NCBI GenBank assembly: GCA_964529005.1
Contig: CAZGUH010000065.1
Location: forward strand, 1 to 16,955
Source: CAZGUH01 sp964529005
GTDB lineage: Bacteria > Actinomycetota > Acidimicrobiia > Acidimicrobiales > Ilumatobacteraceae
DNA: 16,955 nucleotides
Reading direction: 5' to 3'
Each line of letters starts with the position of its first letter. The first letter of the stretch is position 1. This document shows, in pieces, positions 8,237 to 14,790 of this stretch. Both the position numbers and the translations under genes were made by a program. Under the pieces are notes generated by a model. The model did no database searches, was not told where the DNA came from, and saw only the letters and a list, made by a program, of their open reading frames with translations.

Positions 8237-9283
8237 ATGAGGCGAAACACCCGCTTGTCTGCTGTGTCGCTGGCTGCCGTGCTGTCGCTCGGCGTCCTGG
8301 CATCGTGCAGTGACGACGACGGTGGTTCGGTGAAGGTCGTCGGTTCGGGTGGTTCTGCGAGCGCCAGCGGGTCCGGCAGCGCGAGCGGATCGGGCAGCGC
8401 GAGCGGCAGCGGTTCGGCCAGCGCGAGCGGCTCGGCGTCGGGCAGCGGCAGCGCGTCGGCCTCGGGTTCCGCGTCCGGGTCGGCGAGCGGCAGCGGGTCG
8501 GCGTCGGGCATCCAGGTCGACGACTCGGTGGCCGCGGTCAGCGACCCGGCGCTCACGGAAGCGGCGGTGCAGTACAAGCAGTTCGTCGCCGGGCAGATCG
8601 ACGTTCTGATCGGCGAGCTGGGGGTCTTCACCGACGCCGTGCGCGCCGGCGACGTCGAGGCCGCGAAGGCGGCGTACGCCCCGAGCCGCCAGGCGTGGGA
8701 ACGCATCGAGCCGGTCGCCGGGCTGATCCCCGACATCGACACCGCCGTCGATGCCCGCGTCGACGACTTCGCCGGCCCCGACGATCCCGCCTGGACCGGG
8801 TGGCACAAGCTCGAGTACCTGCTGTGGGAGACCGGCGACATCAGCGACGCCGGTCCGATCGCCGACCAGCTCGACGCCGACATCGCCACGCTGCGCGACC
8901 AGTGGCCGTCCATCGAGCTGCCCCCGCTCGTCGTCGCGCTGGGCGCGCAGGAGCTGATCGAAGAGGTCAGCGAAGGCAAGATCCAGGGCGAGGAGGACCG
9001 CTACTCGCACACCGATCTGTGGGACTTCGCGGCCAACGTCGAAGGCTCCCGGGCGGCGTTCGACCTCCTCCAGCCGTCGCTCGCCGAGGTCGACAGCGCG
9101 CTGGCCGAGGACATCGTCGCCGGCTTCGACGAGGTCACAGCGCTGCTCGAGACGTACCGCGAGGGCGACGGCTGGGCGTCGTACGAGACGCTGACCGACG
9201 ACGACCGCACTCAGATGTCGGCCGCGCTCGCCGGCCTGGCGGAGAGCCTCTCCAAGGTCGCCGGCACCCTCGGGCTCGCATGA
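8237..9283 (+). CDS. efeO: EfeO/EfeM-type iron uptake lipoprotein (M75 imelysin domain)
   Basis: Extracytoplasmic iron-binding component of an Efe-type uptake system, 348 residues. A lipoprotein signal peptide ends at the lipobox LASC, lipidation on C24. Residues 36-91 contain only Gly, Ser and Ala and form a flexible linker. The M75/EfeO domain follows from about residue 95, with PSRQAWERIEPVAGL and the metal-binding HxxE in GWHKLEYLLWE (H190, E193). The N-terminal cupredoxin domain of E. coli EfeO is missing, so this is the shorter, EfeM-like form. Start: ATG with AGGAGGA seven bases upstream. A possible iron box lies just before. The stop TGA is overlapped by the ATG of a 19-codon mini-ORF leading into efeB. 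No EfeU permease is visible in the window. Confidence 0.92.
   Translation: MRRNTRLSAVSLAAVLSLGVLASCSDDDGGSVKVVGSGGSASASGSGSASGSGSASGSGSASASGSASGSGSASASGSASGSASGSGSASGIQVDDSVAAVSDPALTEAAVQYKQFVAGQIDVLIGELGVFTDAVRAGDVEAAKAAYAPSRQAWERIEPVAGLIPDIDTAVDARVDDFAGPDDPAWTGWHKLEYLLWETGDISDAGPIADQLDADIATLRDQWPSIELPPLVVALGAQELIEEVSEGKIQGEEDRYSHTDLWDFAANVEGSRAAFDLLQPSLAEVDSALAEDIVAGFDEVTALLETYREGDGWASYETLTDDDRTQMSAALAGLAESLSKVAGTLGLA
8342..8509 (+). repeat. Low-complexity Gly/Ser/Ala coding tract in efeO
   Basis: A 168-base tract of degenerate AGC/GCG/GGC/TCG triplets encodes 56 residues of only Gly, Ser and Ala (SGSAS-like periods). Short units such as agcggcagcg and gcgagcgg recur irregularly, so length is likely to vary between strains by slippage in multiples of three. 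Confidence 0.85.
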
Positions 9284-9339
9284 CGGCCGAGGCCGGCGCC
9301 GCAGACGACGCGCCCGCCGAGCACGAGCGGCCACGATGA
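9280..9339 (+). CDS. 19-codon mini-ORF bridging efeO and efeB
   Basis: ATG at 9280 overlaps the efeO stop (ATGA), and its own TGA (9337-9339) overlaps the efeB ATG (ATGA). The peptide MTAEAGAADDAPAEHERPR has no recognisable motif. It fills the whole gap between two genes, and efeB itself lacks a clear Shine-Dalgarno sequence. A role as a translational relay is inference; chance overlap in GC-rich sequence cannot be excluded. Confidence 0.35.
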   Translation: MTAEAGAADDAPAEHERPR

Positions 9340-10598
9340 CGGCGCGCGCCCGCCTGTCCCGCCGGGGCTTCCTGGCGGGCGCGCTGGCGTCGGCTGGCGC
9401 CGCGGGCGCGGTCGCGGCGTGCGATTCGCCCTCGTCCGAACGGTCCGCGTCGGCCCGCAGCGGCGACCCCGCCGACCGGCTCCCTGCGCCGGCGTTCGTC
9501 GAGTTCCACGGCCCGCACCAGGCAGGGATCACGGCCCACCCGCCCGCCAGCGGGCTGCTCGCCGCGTTCAACGCGGTCGCGGCCGATCGCGCTGAACTCG
9601 CCGAGACGTTCCGCGCGCTCACCGACGAGGCGCGCCACATGATGTCCGGTCGCCCGTACCCCGCGCTCGACCCGGGCCTGCCGCCGGCGCACACCGGGGC
9701 GCTCGGCGAGGCGGCGCCCGCGGCCGACCTCTCCGTCGTCGTGTCGGTCGGCGCCTCCCTGTTCGACGGCCGCTATGGGCTGGCGGCTCGCCGCCCACGC
9801 GATCTGGTCGAGATGCCGTTCCTGGCCAACGACCGCCTCGATCCCGAGCGCAGCCACGGCGACCTGCTGTTCCAGATCTCCGGCGACTCGCCCGACGTCA
9901 CGCTGTTCGCTCTGCGGCAGCTGATGCGCCGCACCCGCGACACCCTGGTGCTGAAGTGGATGGTCGAGGGCTTCAACCGGCGCGACGCGCCTCGGCCGGG
10001 CCGAGCGCCGGTGCGCAACCTCATGGGCTTCAAAGACGGCACGGCCAACCTCGCCGCCGACCAGCCGGAGGTCACCGATCGCTACGTCTGGGTGGCCGAC
10101 GCGGACGGTGAACCGGGCTGGGCTGTCGGCGGCTCGTACCACGTCGTCCGTGTGATCCGCATGTTCGTGGAGTTCTGGGACCGCGCGAGCCTCCGCGAGC
10201 AGGAATCCATCATCGGTCGTCACAAGGGCACCGGCGCCCCGCTCGGCATGCGCGACGAGACCGACGTGCCCGACTACGCCGATGACCCCGAGGGCGAGCG
10301 AATCCCGCTCGACGCCCACATCCGCCTCGCCAACCCGCGGACGCCCGAGACCGCCGACTCGCTGATCCTGCGCAGGGGATTCAGCTTCTCGCGGGGATAC
10401 GACAGCATCGGCCGCCTCGACCAAGGCCTGGCGTTCGTCTCCTACCAGCGGCGCATGCGCCAGTTCCTCGAGACGCAAGCCCGGCTGGCGGGCGAACCGC
10501 TGGAGGAGTACGTCCTCCCGGTCGGCGGAGGGTTCTTCTTCGCCCTCCCGGGCGTGCGCGACGAGACCGACTGGTACGCCAGCGCCCTCCTGGCATGA
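9336..10598 (+). CDS. efeB: Dyp-type heme peroxidase EfeB, Tat-exported
   Basis: Heme peroxidase of the Efe system, 420 residues, acting outside the membrane; in E. coli it is thought to help oxidise ferrous iron or to release iron from heme. A twin-arginine signal (SRRGFL, R9-R10) is followed by a hydrophobic Ala/Gly stretch ending VAAC at C29, a possible lipobox. The Dyp active site is complete: distal Asp D234 in GFKDGT, proximal heme His H328 in AHIRLANPR and distal Arg R346 in ILRRGFSF. The spacing of 18 residues between His and Arg is as in characterised Dyp enzymes. It starts 52 bases after efeO, reached by a mini-ORF with ATGA overlaps at both ends. Its own stop overlaps the next gene's ATG, so efeO, efeB and the membrane-protein gene are probably one transcript. 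Confidence 0.95.
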   Translation: MTARARLSRRGFLAGALASAGAAGAVAACDSPSSERSASARSGDPADRLPAPAFVEFHGPHQAGITAHPPASGLLAAFNAVAADRAELAETFRALTDEARHMMSGRPYPALDPGLPPAHTGALGEAAPAADLSVVVSVGASLFDGRYGLAARRPRDLVEMPFLANDRLDPERSHGDLLFQISGDSPDVTLFALRQLMRRTRDTLVLKWMVEGFNRRDAPRPGRAPVRNLMGFKDGTANLAADQPEVTDRYVWVADADGEPGWAVGGSYHVVRVIRMFVEFWDRASLREQESIIGRHKGTGAPLGMRDETDVPDYADDPEGERIPLDAHIRLANPRTPETADSLILRRGFSFSRGYDSIGRLDQGLAFVSYQRRMRQFLETQARLAGEPLEEYVLPVGGGFFFALPGVRDETDWYASALLA

Positions 10599-11962
10599 CC
10601 GCCGCCGCGCTGCGCGGCCGCATGGCCGTCGTCGCCGCCGTGGTGGCCGTCGTCGTCGCATGCGGCACGGGCATGTGGGCGACGCGTGGCGCGCGCACCA
10701 CGGCCGACGAGCCGCACTACCTGCTCACCGCGACGAGCATCGGTGAGGATCTGTCGCTCGACGTCAGCGACGAGCGGGCAGAGCTGCGCTACGTGCCCTA
10801 TCACCAGGTGGGCCTGCTGCTCCAGGAGAAGGTGCAGGCCGACGGGCGCCTCGTGTCGCCCCACGACCCGCTGCTGCCGGCGATCCTGGCGGCGCCGATG
10901 CGCCTCGGCGGCTGGGTGGCGGCCAAGCTCACGTTGGCCGTGATCGCCGGAGCGGTGGCCGCCGCCACGCTGTGGCTCGCGGTGCGCCGCTTCGGCGTGT
11001 CGAGCGCGACGGCGACCGGGGCGGCGCTGCTCGCTGGGGTGTCGCCGCCGCTCGCGGTGTACGGCACGCAGGTCTATCCCGAGATCGTCGGGGCGCTGGC
11101 GGTGTTGATCGGCGTCGCCGCCGTCACCGGCGCGCTCGGCCGGCGAGAGGTGGTGCTCGCGGTCGCTGCGGTCACGGCGCTGCCGTGGTTGAGCGTGAAG
11201 TACGCGCCGACCGCGGCGGCGATCGTCCTCGCGCTCGCGGTCCGGCTGGCGCAGCGCCGGCGATGGCGCGACATCGGTCTGATCGGGGCCGTCCTCGCCG
11301 TGATGGGGATCGCCTTCGTCGTCCTCCACCAGCGCTGGTACGGAGGGGTCACTGCGTACGCGGCCGGCTCGCACTTCGTCGGCGGCGAGCTGACCGTCGT
11401 CGGCGACTCGCCCGACTACGCCAGCCGCACGGTGCGCCTCACCGCTCTGCTCACGGATCGCAACTACGGCCTCGTCGTGTGGCAGCCGGCGTTCGCGTTG
11501 GCGTTCCCGGCGGTCGGCGCGCTCGTGCGCCGCCGCCCACCGCACGCCGTGGCGCTCCTCGGCGTCCTCGCCGCCGGCTGGGCGACTGCCACCTGGCTCG
11601 CGCTCACGATGCACGGCTTCTGGTGGCCCGGCCGCCAGACGGTCGTCGTGCTGCCGCTCGTCGTCGTCGCGATCGCCCGGTGGATCGACGGCGTCCGCTG
11701 GCGACAGTGGCTCGGCGCGGTTCTCGGGGTGGCGGGGGTCGCCAACTACGCGTGGGTCGCCGTCGAATCGTCCCGTCGCCAGCTGCGCTTGGCCGTCGAT
11801 CCCCAGACGACGGCCGCTCCCGCCGTGCGCCTGCTCCGCACGCTGTTCGTGGACTACACGCGGACAGGTTCGGCTGGCAGTGTGCACCATGTGGGGATCA
11901 CCGCGCTGTGCGTGGTGGCGGTCGGACTTGGCATGTGGATGTTGACAACCACCGATGGTTAG
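10595..11962 (+). CDS. Polytopic membrane protein, GT-C glycosyltransferase-like
   Basis: 455 residues with about 11-12 hydrophobic segments. TM1 is near residues 10-27 and TM2 near 108-130; another eight or more continue to the C-terminus. The first external loop carries TADEPHYL (D38, E39), and later PHDPLLPAILAAP (89-101). An acidic pair just after TM1 and a Pro-rich stretch before TM2 are typical of GT-C enzymes (PMT, ArnT and GT39-like) that use lipid-linked sugars at the outer face. The protein is short for the family, and no exact family could be named. The ATG overlaps the efeB stop by four bases, so it is coupled to the iron operon. It has no REGLE-type motif of the EfeU/Ftr1 iron permeases, so it is unlikely to be the missing permease. 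Its stop codon lies inside the iron box controlling bfd. Confidence 0.7.
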   Translation: MTAAALRGRMAVVAAVVAVVVACGTGMWATRGARTTADEPHYLLTATSIGEDLSLDVSDERAELRYVPYHQVGLLLQEKVQADGRLVSPHDPLLPAILAAPMRLGGWVAAKLTLAVIAGAVAAATLWLAVRRFGVSSATATGAALLAGVSPPLAVYGTQVYPEIVGALAVLIGVAAVTGALGRREVVLAVAAVTALPWLSVKYAPTAAAIVLALAVRLAQRRRWRDIGLIGAVLAVMGIAFVVLHQRWYGGVTAYAAGSHFVGGELTVVGDSPDYASRTVRLTALLTDRNYGLVVWQPAFALAFPAVGALVRRRPPHAVALLGVLAAGWATATWLALTMHGFWWPGRQTVVVLPLVVVAIARWIDGVRWRQWLGAVLGVAGVANYAWVAVESSRRQLRLAVDPQTTAAPAVRLLRTLFVDYTRTGSAGSVHHVGITALCVVAVGLGMWMLTTTDG

Positions 11963-11970
11963 GGCAACCT
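11942..11970 (+). promoter_or_regulatory. Probable bfd promoter
   Basis: A perfect TTGACA -35 (11942-11947) lies inside the last codons of the membrane-protein gene. With a 17-base spacer the -10 would be CAACCT (11965-11970), a poor match, and an alternative TAAACA lies at 11970-11975. The spacer and -10 overlap the IdeR-like box, as expected for iron repression. The start codon at 11983 leaves a very short leader. Confidence 0.45.
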
Positions 11971-11972
11971 AA
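11954..11972 (+). promoter_or_regulatory. IdeR/DtxR-type iron box upstream of bfd
   Basis: Core TTAGGGCAACCTAA (11959-11972) has perfect five-base arms TTAGG/CCTAA. The 19-base site matches 14 positions of the IdeR consensus TTAGGTTAGGCTAACCTAA, with TTAGG and AACCTAA intact. It overlaps the upstream gene's stop codon and the promoter spacer, and ends ten bases before the bfd ATG. Metal-dependent repression of bfd is the straightforward reading. Confidence 0.7.
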
Positions 11973-11982
11973 ACAGGTCCCT

Positions 11983-12177
11983 ATGGCGATCCTCTGCCAC
12001 TGCAACGGCGTCTCCGAGCGCACGATCCGCCGCTCCATCAAGCATGGGGCGTGCAGCGTCGAGGCCATCGGCGACGCTTGCGGGGCAGGCACGAACTGCG
12101 GGGCCTGTCACGTGTGGCTCGACGAGATGCTCGACGAGGTCACCGTGCGGCCGGGTGTCATCGCTCCAGCCGTCTGA
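11983..12177 (+). CDS. bfd: Bacterioferritin-associated ferredoxin Bfd
   Basis: Small [2Fe-2S] ferredoxin of 64 residues. It passes electrons to bacterioferritin so that stored ferric iron is reduced and released. The cluster ligands are C5 and C7 (LCHCNG) and C39 and C42 (NCGAC), the canonical CxC-x31-CxxC spacing of BFD-like domains. The ATG at 11983 is chosen because the ferredoxin motif begins four residues later; the frame is open far upstream only as a shadow of the membrane-protein gene. It sits directly under the iron box, so it should be made when iron is scarce, and it precedes bfr by 22 bases. Codons 10-30 encode the helical part usual in the family. Confidence 0.95.
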   Translation: MAILCHCNGVSERTIRRSIKHGACSVEAIGDACGAGTNCGACHVWLDEMLDEVTVRPGVIAPAV

Positions 12178-12187
12178 CAGGCGCTGG

Positions 12188-12193
12188 TAGCGT
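12188..12193 (+). promoter_or_regulatory. Possible -10 (TAGCGT) for leaderless bfr transcript
   Basis: TAGCGT fits TANNNT and ends six bases before the bfr ATG, the spacing expected if transcription starts at the A of the ATG. The bfr start lacks a Shine-Dalgarno sequence, which fits a leaderless mRNA. There is no clear -35. Confidence 0.3.
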
Positions 12194-12199
12194 CCGGGC

Positions 12200-12667
12200 A
12201 TGCACGGCGACCCCCAGATCATCGAGCTGCTCAACGAGGTCCTCACCAGCGAGCTCACGGCCATCAACCAGTACTTCGTACACGCCAAGATGTGCGAGAA
12301 CTGGGGCTACGAGAAGCTGGCCGAGAAGATCCGCCACGAGTCGATCGACGAGATGAAGCACGCCGAGGACCTCGTCGAGCGGATCTTGTACCTCGAAGGC
12401 GTTCCGAACCTCCAGCGCTTGGGGGCGCTGCGCGTCGGGGAGACCGTGAAGGAGCAGCTGGAGAGCGACCTGGCGGTCGAGCACGCCTCGATCGAGCGGC
12501 TGAACCGGGGAATCGCCGCCGCCGTCGCAGCGGCCGACAACGGCACCCGTGAGCTGCTCGCCCGCATCCTCGTCGGCGAGGAGGAGCACACCAACTGGCT
12601 CGAGACCCAGCTCGAGACGATCCGCCAGATCGGCTACGAGAACTACCTCGCCCAGCAGCTCTCCTGA
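12200..12667 (+). CDS. bfr: Bacterioferritin Bfr
   Basis: Iron-storage protein of 155 residues that forms a 24-subunit heme-containing shell, oxidises ferrous iron and stores it as mineral. All ferroxidase-centre ligands are at canonical numbers: E18, E51, H54, E94, E127 and H130, with Y25 nearby. M52, the heme ligand shared between two subunits, is present, which separates it from heme-free ferritin. The four-helix-bundle length is standard. It lies 22 bases after bfd, its electron donor in iron release, giving a storage/mobilisation pair. The start has no Shine-Dalgarno, and a TANNNT hexamer six bases upstream suggests its own leaderless promoter, so bfr could be expressed separately from the iron-repressed bfd. 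Confidence 0.97.
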   Translation: MHGDPQIIELLNEVLTSELTAINQYFVHAKMCENWGYEKLAEKIRHESIDEMKHAEDLVERILYLEGVPNLQRLGALRVGETVKEQLESDLAVEHASIERLNRGIAAAVAAADNGTRELLARILVGEEEHTNWLETQLETIRQIGYENYLAQQLS

Positions 12668-12670
12668 GAG

Positions 12671-13252
12671 GTGCTGTTCCCGCAGCGCTTCCGCGCCGGG
12701 GTGGAAGCCGGGGACGTCACGCTGACGTTCCGCCGCTGGAAGCGCAGCCAGGTCGTCGCCGGCCGGCGCTACCGCACCGGCGTCGGCATCCTCCACGTCG
12801 ACGACGTTCACGTGGTCGAGGCGTCCACGTTGACCGCCGACGACGCACGCCAGGCCGGGTTCCCCGACGTCGCCTCGTTGCTCGCCCAGATCCCCGGTGA
12901 GCCCTCCGCGGCGCTGCACCGCGTCGCGTTCCACCTGGTGCGCGAGCCGGACCCGCGCACCGTGCTGGCGTCCGACGCGGCGCTCGACGAGGACGCCCGC
13001 GCAGAGATCGATCGCCGGCTCGATCGGCTCGACCGGTCATCGGCGTGTGGGCCGTGGACCCGCCAGACGCTGCGGCTGATCGCCGCGAACCCTGCCCGCC
13101 GTGCGGGCGACCTGGCGGCGATGGTCGGGCGTGATCGGGAGTCGTTCAAGATCGACGTGCGCAAGCTGAAGAACCTCGGAATGACGGTCAGCCTGGAGGT
13201 CGGCTACCGGCTGTCGCCGCGCGGCGCCGCCTACCTCGGGGACGGCTCGTAG
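12671..13252 (+). CDS. ASCH/PUA-like domain protein with C-terminal winged-helix-like region
   Basis: 193 residues from a GTG three bases after the bfr stop; tight spacing suggests co-transcription. The N-terminal half (VTLTFRRWKRSQVVAGRRYR, then a beta-rich GVGILHVDDVHVVEAS) resembles ASCH/PUA-like folds, which bind RNA or modified nucleotides. The C-terminal part, from about residue 130 (TRQTLRLIAANPARRAGDLA, then FKIDVRKLKNLGMTVSLE and GYRLSPRGAAYL), looks like a winged helix in which the wing carries the Gly-Tyr-Arg-Leu-Ser-Pro turn. Domain names are from pattern memory and not tested. No catalytic residue or function could be assigned. The gene ends 22 bases inside the 3' end of the convergent Nudix gene. 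Confidence 0.72.
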   Translation: MLFPQRFRAGVEAGDVTLTFRRWKRSQVVAGRRYRTGVGILHVDDVHVVEASTLTADDARQAGFPDVASLLAQIPGEPSAALHRVAFHLVREPDPRTVLASDAALDEDARAEIDRRLDRLDRSSACGPWTRQTLRLIAANPARRAGDLAAMVGRDRESFKIDVRKLKNLGMTVSLEVGYRLSPRGAAYLGDGS

Positions 13253-13770
13253 GCGAGCACCCACAGCAAGGCCGTGAGCGACAGGCCGTCGCCGATCCGC
13301 CCCGCCGCGATGTCGGCCCGAACCTGACCCCACGAGCGCCACTCGACCCGCTCGGCCTCGTCGGGGTCGAGCGGCGGGCCGACGTGGGTGGCTCCGTCGG
13401 CGGCGAACAGGTGGAAGCACGAATCCGCCAGGCCGTTGTGCGGGAAGTACGACGTCAGCAGGCGCAGCGGGCCCGGACGCCAGCCCGATTCCTCCAGCGT
13501 CTCACGCGCGCCGGCCTCGGCCGGCGTCTCGCCGGCGTCCACCCGGCCGGCAGGGATCTCCCAGCCCCAGGTGTCGGTGACGAACCGGTGCCGCCACAGC
13601 AGCAGCACGCCCCGCGCGGGATCCATCACCACGACCCCGGCGGCGTGCGCGGGCATCCGCACCACGTGGTGGTCGAAGCGATGGCCGCTCGGAAGCTCGA
13701 CGTCGACCAGCGTGAGGCTGACCCATTCGCTCTCGTAGATCGGCCGTTCGCCGTGCACCGTCCACCTCAC
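13231..13770 (-). CDS. Nudix hydrolase (ADP-ribose pyrophosphatase-like)
   Basis: Hydrolyses a nucleoside diphosphate linked to another moiety; ADP-sugars are the likely substrates by family resemblance. The protein has 179 residues. The Nudix box runs from G75 to W97 (GRVDAGETPAEAGARETLEE then SGW), with catalytic E90, E93 and E94; threonine replaces the usual aliphatic residue after RE. The N-terminal WTVHGERPIYESEWVSL and LLLWRHRF stretches are typical of the ADPRase group. The GTG at 13770 is chosen because it is just before the conserved Trp; GGGGGAT lies about five bases upstream. It is downstream of ku on the same strand (65-base gap), so it could be co-transcribed. Its last 22 bases overlap the convergent ASCH-like gene. 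Confidence 0.9.
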   Translation of the reverse strand: MRWTVHGERPIYESEWVSLTLVDVELPSGHRFDHHVVRMPAHAAGVVVMDPARGVLLLWRHRFVTDTWGWEIPAGRVDAGETPAEAGARETLEESGWRPGPLRLLTSYFPHNGLADSCFHLFAADGATHVGPPLDPDEAERVEWRSWGQVRADIAAGRIGDGLSLTALLWVLAYEPSPR

Positions 13771-13835
13771 GGGCCATCCCCCGAAGCTGGTGCAGAACGG
13801 CGCCCGTGCAGAGAGGTTGGCGCACCCACCTCGGG

Positions 13836-14660
13836 CTACGCCGACTTTCGAGCCTTGGTGCTGCGCTTCGCCGCGGGCTTCTTGCCTTCGCCGCGGGCTG
13901 CGGACACGCTGGCCTCCAGGGCGGCGACGAGGTCGAGCACCTTCGCCGGGCGCTCCTCTTCCTCCTCGACCGTGATGTCCTGGCCCTCGGCCTTCTTGGC
14001 GATGAGGTCACGCAACTGCTTGGTGTACGTGTCCTTGTACTTCTTCGGATCCCACTCGACCGTCAGCGAATCGATCATCGAGGTGGCGAGCTTCATCTCC
14101 TTCTCGGACGGCTCGTCGGTCTCGATGTCGAGGTCGTCGGCGGCGCGCACCTCGTCGGCGAAGCGCATCGTCGACATCGCCAGCACCCCGTCGAGCGGCC
14201 GCACCGCGGTGAGATACTGCTTGTTGCGCATGACGACGTGGCCGATGCCGACGCGGCCTTCCTTCTCCATCGCCTTCAGCAGCAAGCCGTAGGCGCGCTT
14301 GGCAGCCTCGCCGTCCGGAGCCAGCCAGTACGTCCCGGCGTAGTACACGGGGTCGATCTCGGCGAGCTCGACGAAGTCCTCGATATCGATGGCGTGGGTG
14401 GTCTTGGGTCGCAAGGCATCGAGCTCGTCGGGGTCGACGACCACGTACTTGCCGCGCGCGATCTCGTAGCCCTTCTCGATGCTCTCCGCGTCGACGGGCT
14501 CGCCCGACGCGGCCGACACCTTCAGGTACTTGATGCGGGCGCCGGTTCCGGCTTCGAGCTGGTGGAAGTGAACCTGCTGGTCCTTCACCGCCGGGAAGGC
14601 GCGCACGGGGACGTTCACCAAGCCGAAGGCGATCGATCCTGTCCAGATCGCGCGGGGCAT
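13836..14660 (-). CDS. ku: Non-homologous end-joining protein Ku
   Basis: Homodimeric ring protein of 274 residues that binds DNA double-strand ends and recruits ligase D. The Ku core starts MPRAIWTGSIAFGLVNVPVR and continues with YEIARGKYVVVDPDEL, IDIEDFVELAEIDPVYY, TYWLAPD and VVMRNKQYLTAVRP. The last 20 residues are Lys/Ala-rich, a basic tail as in many actinobacterial Ku proteins, where it aids DNA binding. The ATG at 14660 is chosen over an in-frame one 20 codons upstream because AAGGAG lies six bases before it and the family begins here. No ligD is in the window. The 130 bases upstream hold the probable promoter; TACCGT (minus strand, 14723-14728) is a possible -10. Confidence 0.96.
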   Translation of the reverse strand: MPRAIWTGSIAFGLVNVPVRAFPAVKDQQVHFHQLEAGTGARIKYLKVSAASGEPVDAESIEKGYEIARGKYVVVDPDELDALRPKTTHAIDIEDFVELAEIDPVYYAGTYWLAPDGEAAKRAYGLLLKAMEKEGRVGIGHVVMRNKQYLTAVRPLDGVLAMSTMRFADEVRAADDLDIETDEPSEKEMKLATSMIDSLTVEWDPKKYKDTYTKQLRDLIAKKAEGQDITVEEEEERPAKVLDLVAALEASVSAARGEGKKPAAKRSTKARKSA

Positions 14661-14762
14661 GTCAGTCTCCTTCGTCGCACACGACGTGGTCTGGGCGTTC
14701 CCTCGTGAAACGGCCGTCATACACGGTAGACGGCGCGGGGGAGGTGTTCTCAGCGGTGGGTG

Positions 14763-14779
14763 ACGAGGAGACTCCCCGC
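14763..14779 (-). terminator. Possible hairpin terminator after the protease/sigma operon
   Basis: On the minus strand GCGGGGA-GTC-TCCTCGT gives a seven-pair stem (two G-U pairs) with a three-base loop, 11 bases after the stop of the last cassette gene. No U-tract follows, so it is weak as an intrinsic terminator. Confidence 0.28.
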
Positions 14780-14790
14780 GTCGGGCGTGC

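Noticed and set aside
6077..9694. Very long minus-strand open frame (about 1200 codons) across the EF-G-like gene, efeO and the start of efeB
   Set aside because: It is antisense to well-recognised proteins, rich in Arg/Ala/Gly/Val without domain motifs, and crosses gene boundaries. Stop-poor antisense frames are expected at this GC content.
10595..11962. The membrane protein after efeB as a replacement EfeU permease
   Set aside because: No REGLE/RExxE-type motifs of Ftr1/EfeU are present, and the acidic pair after TM1 fits a GT-C enzyme better.
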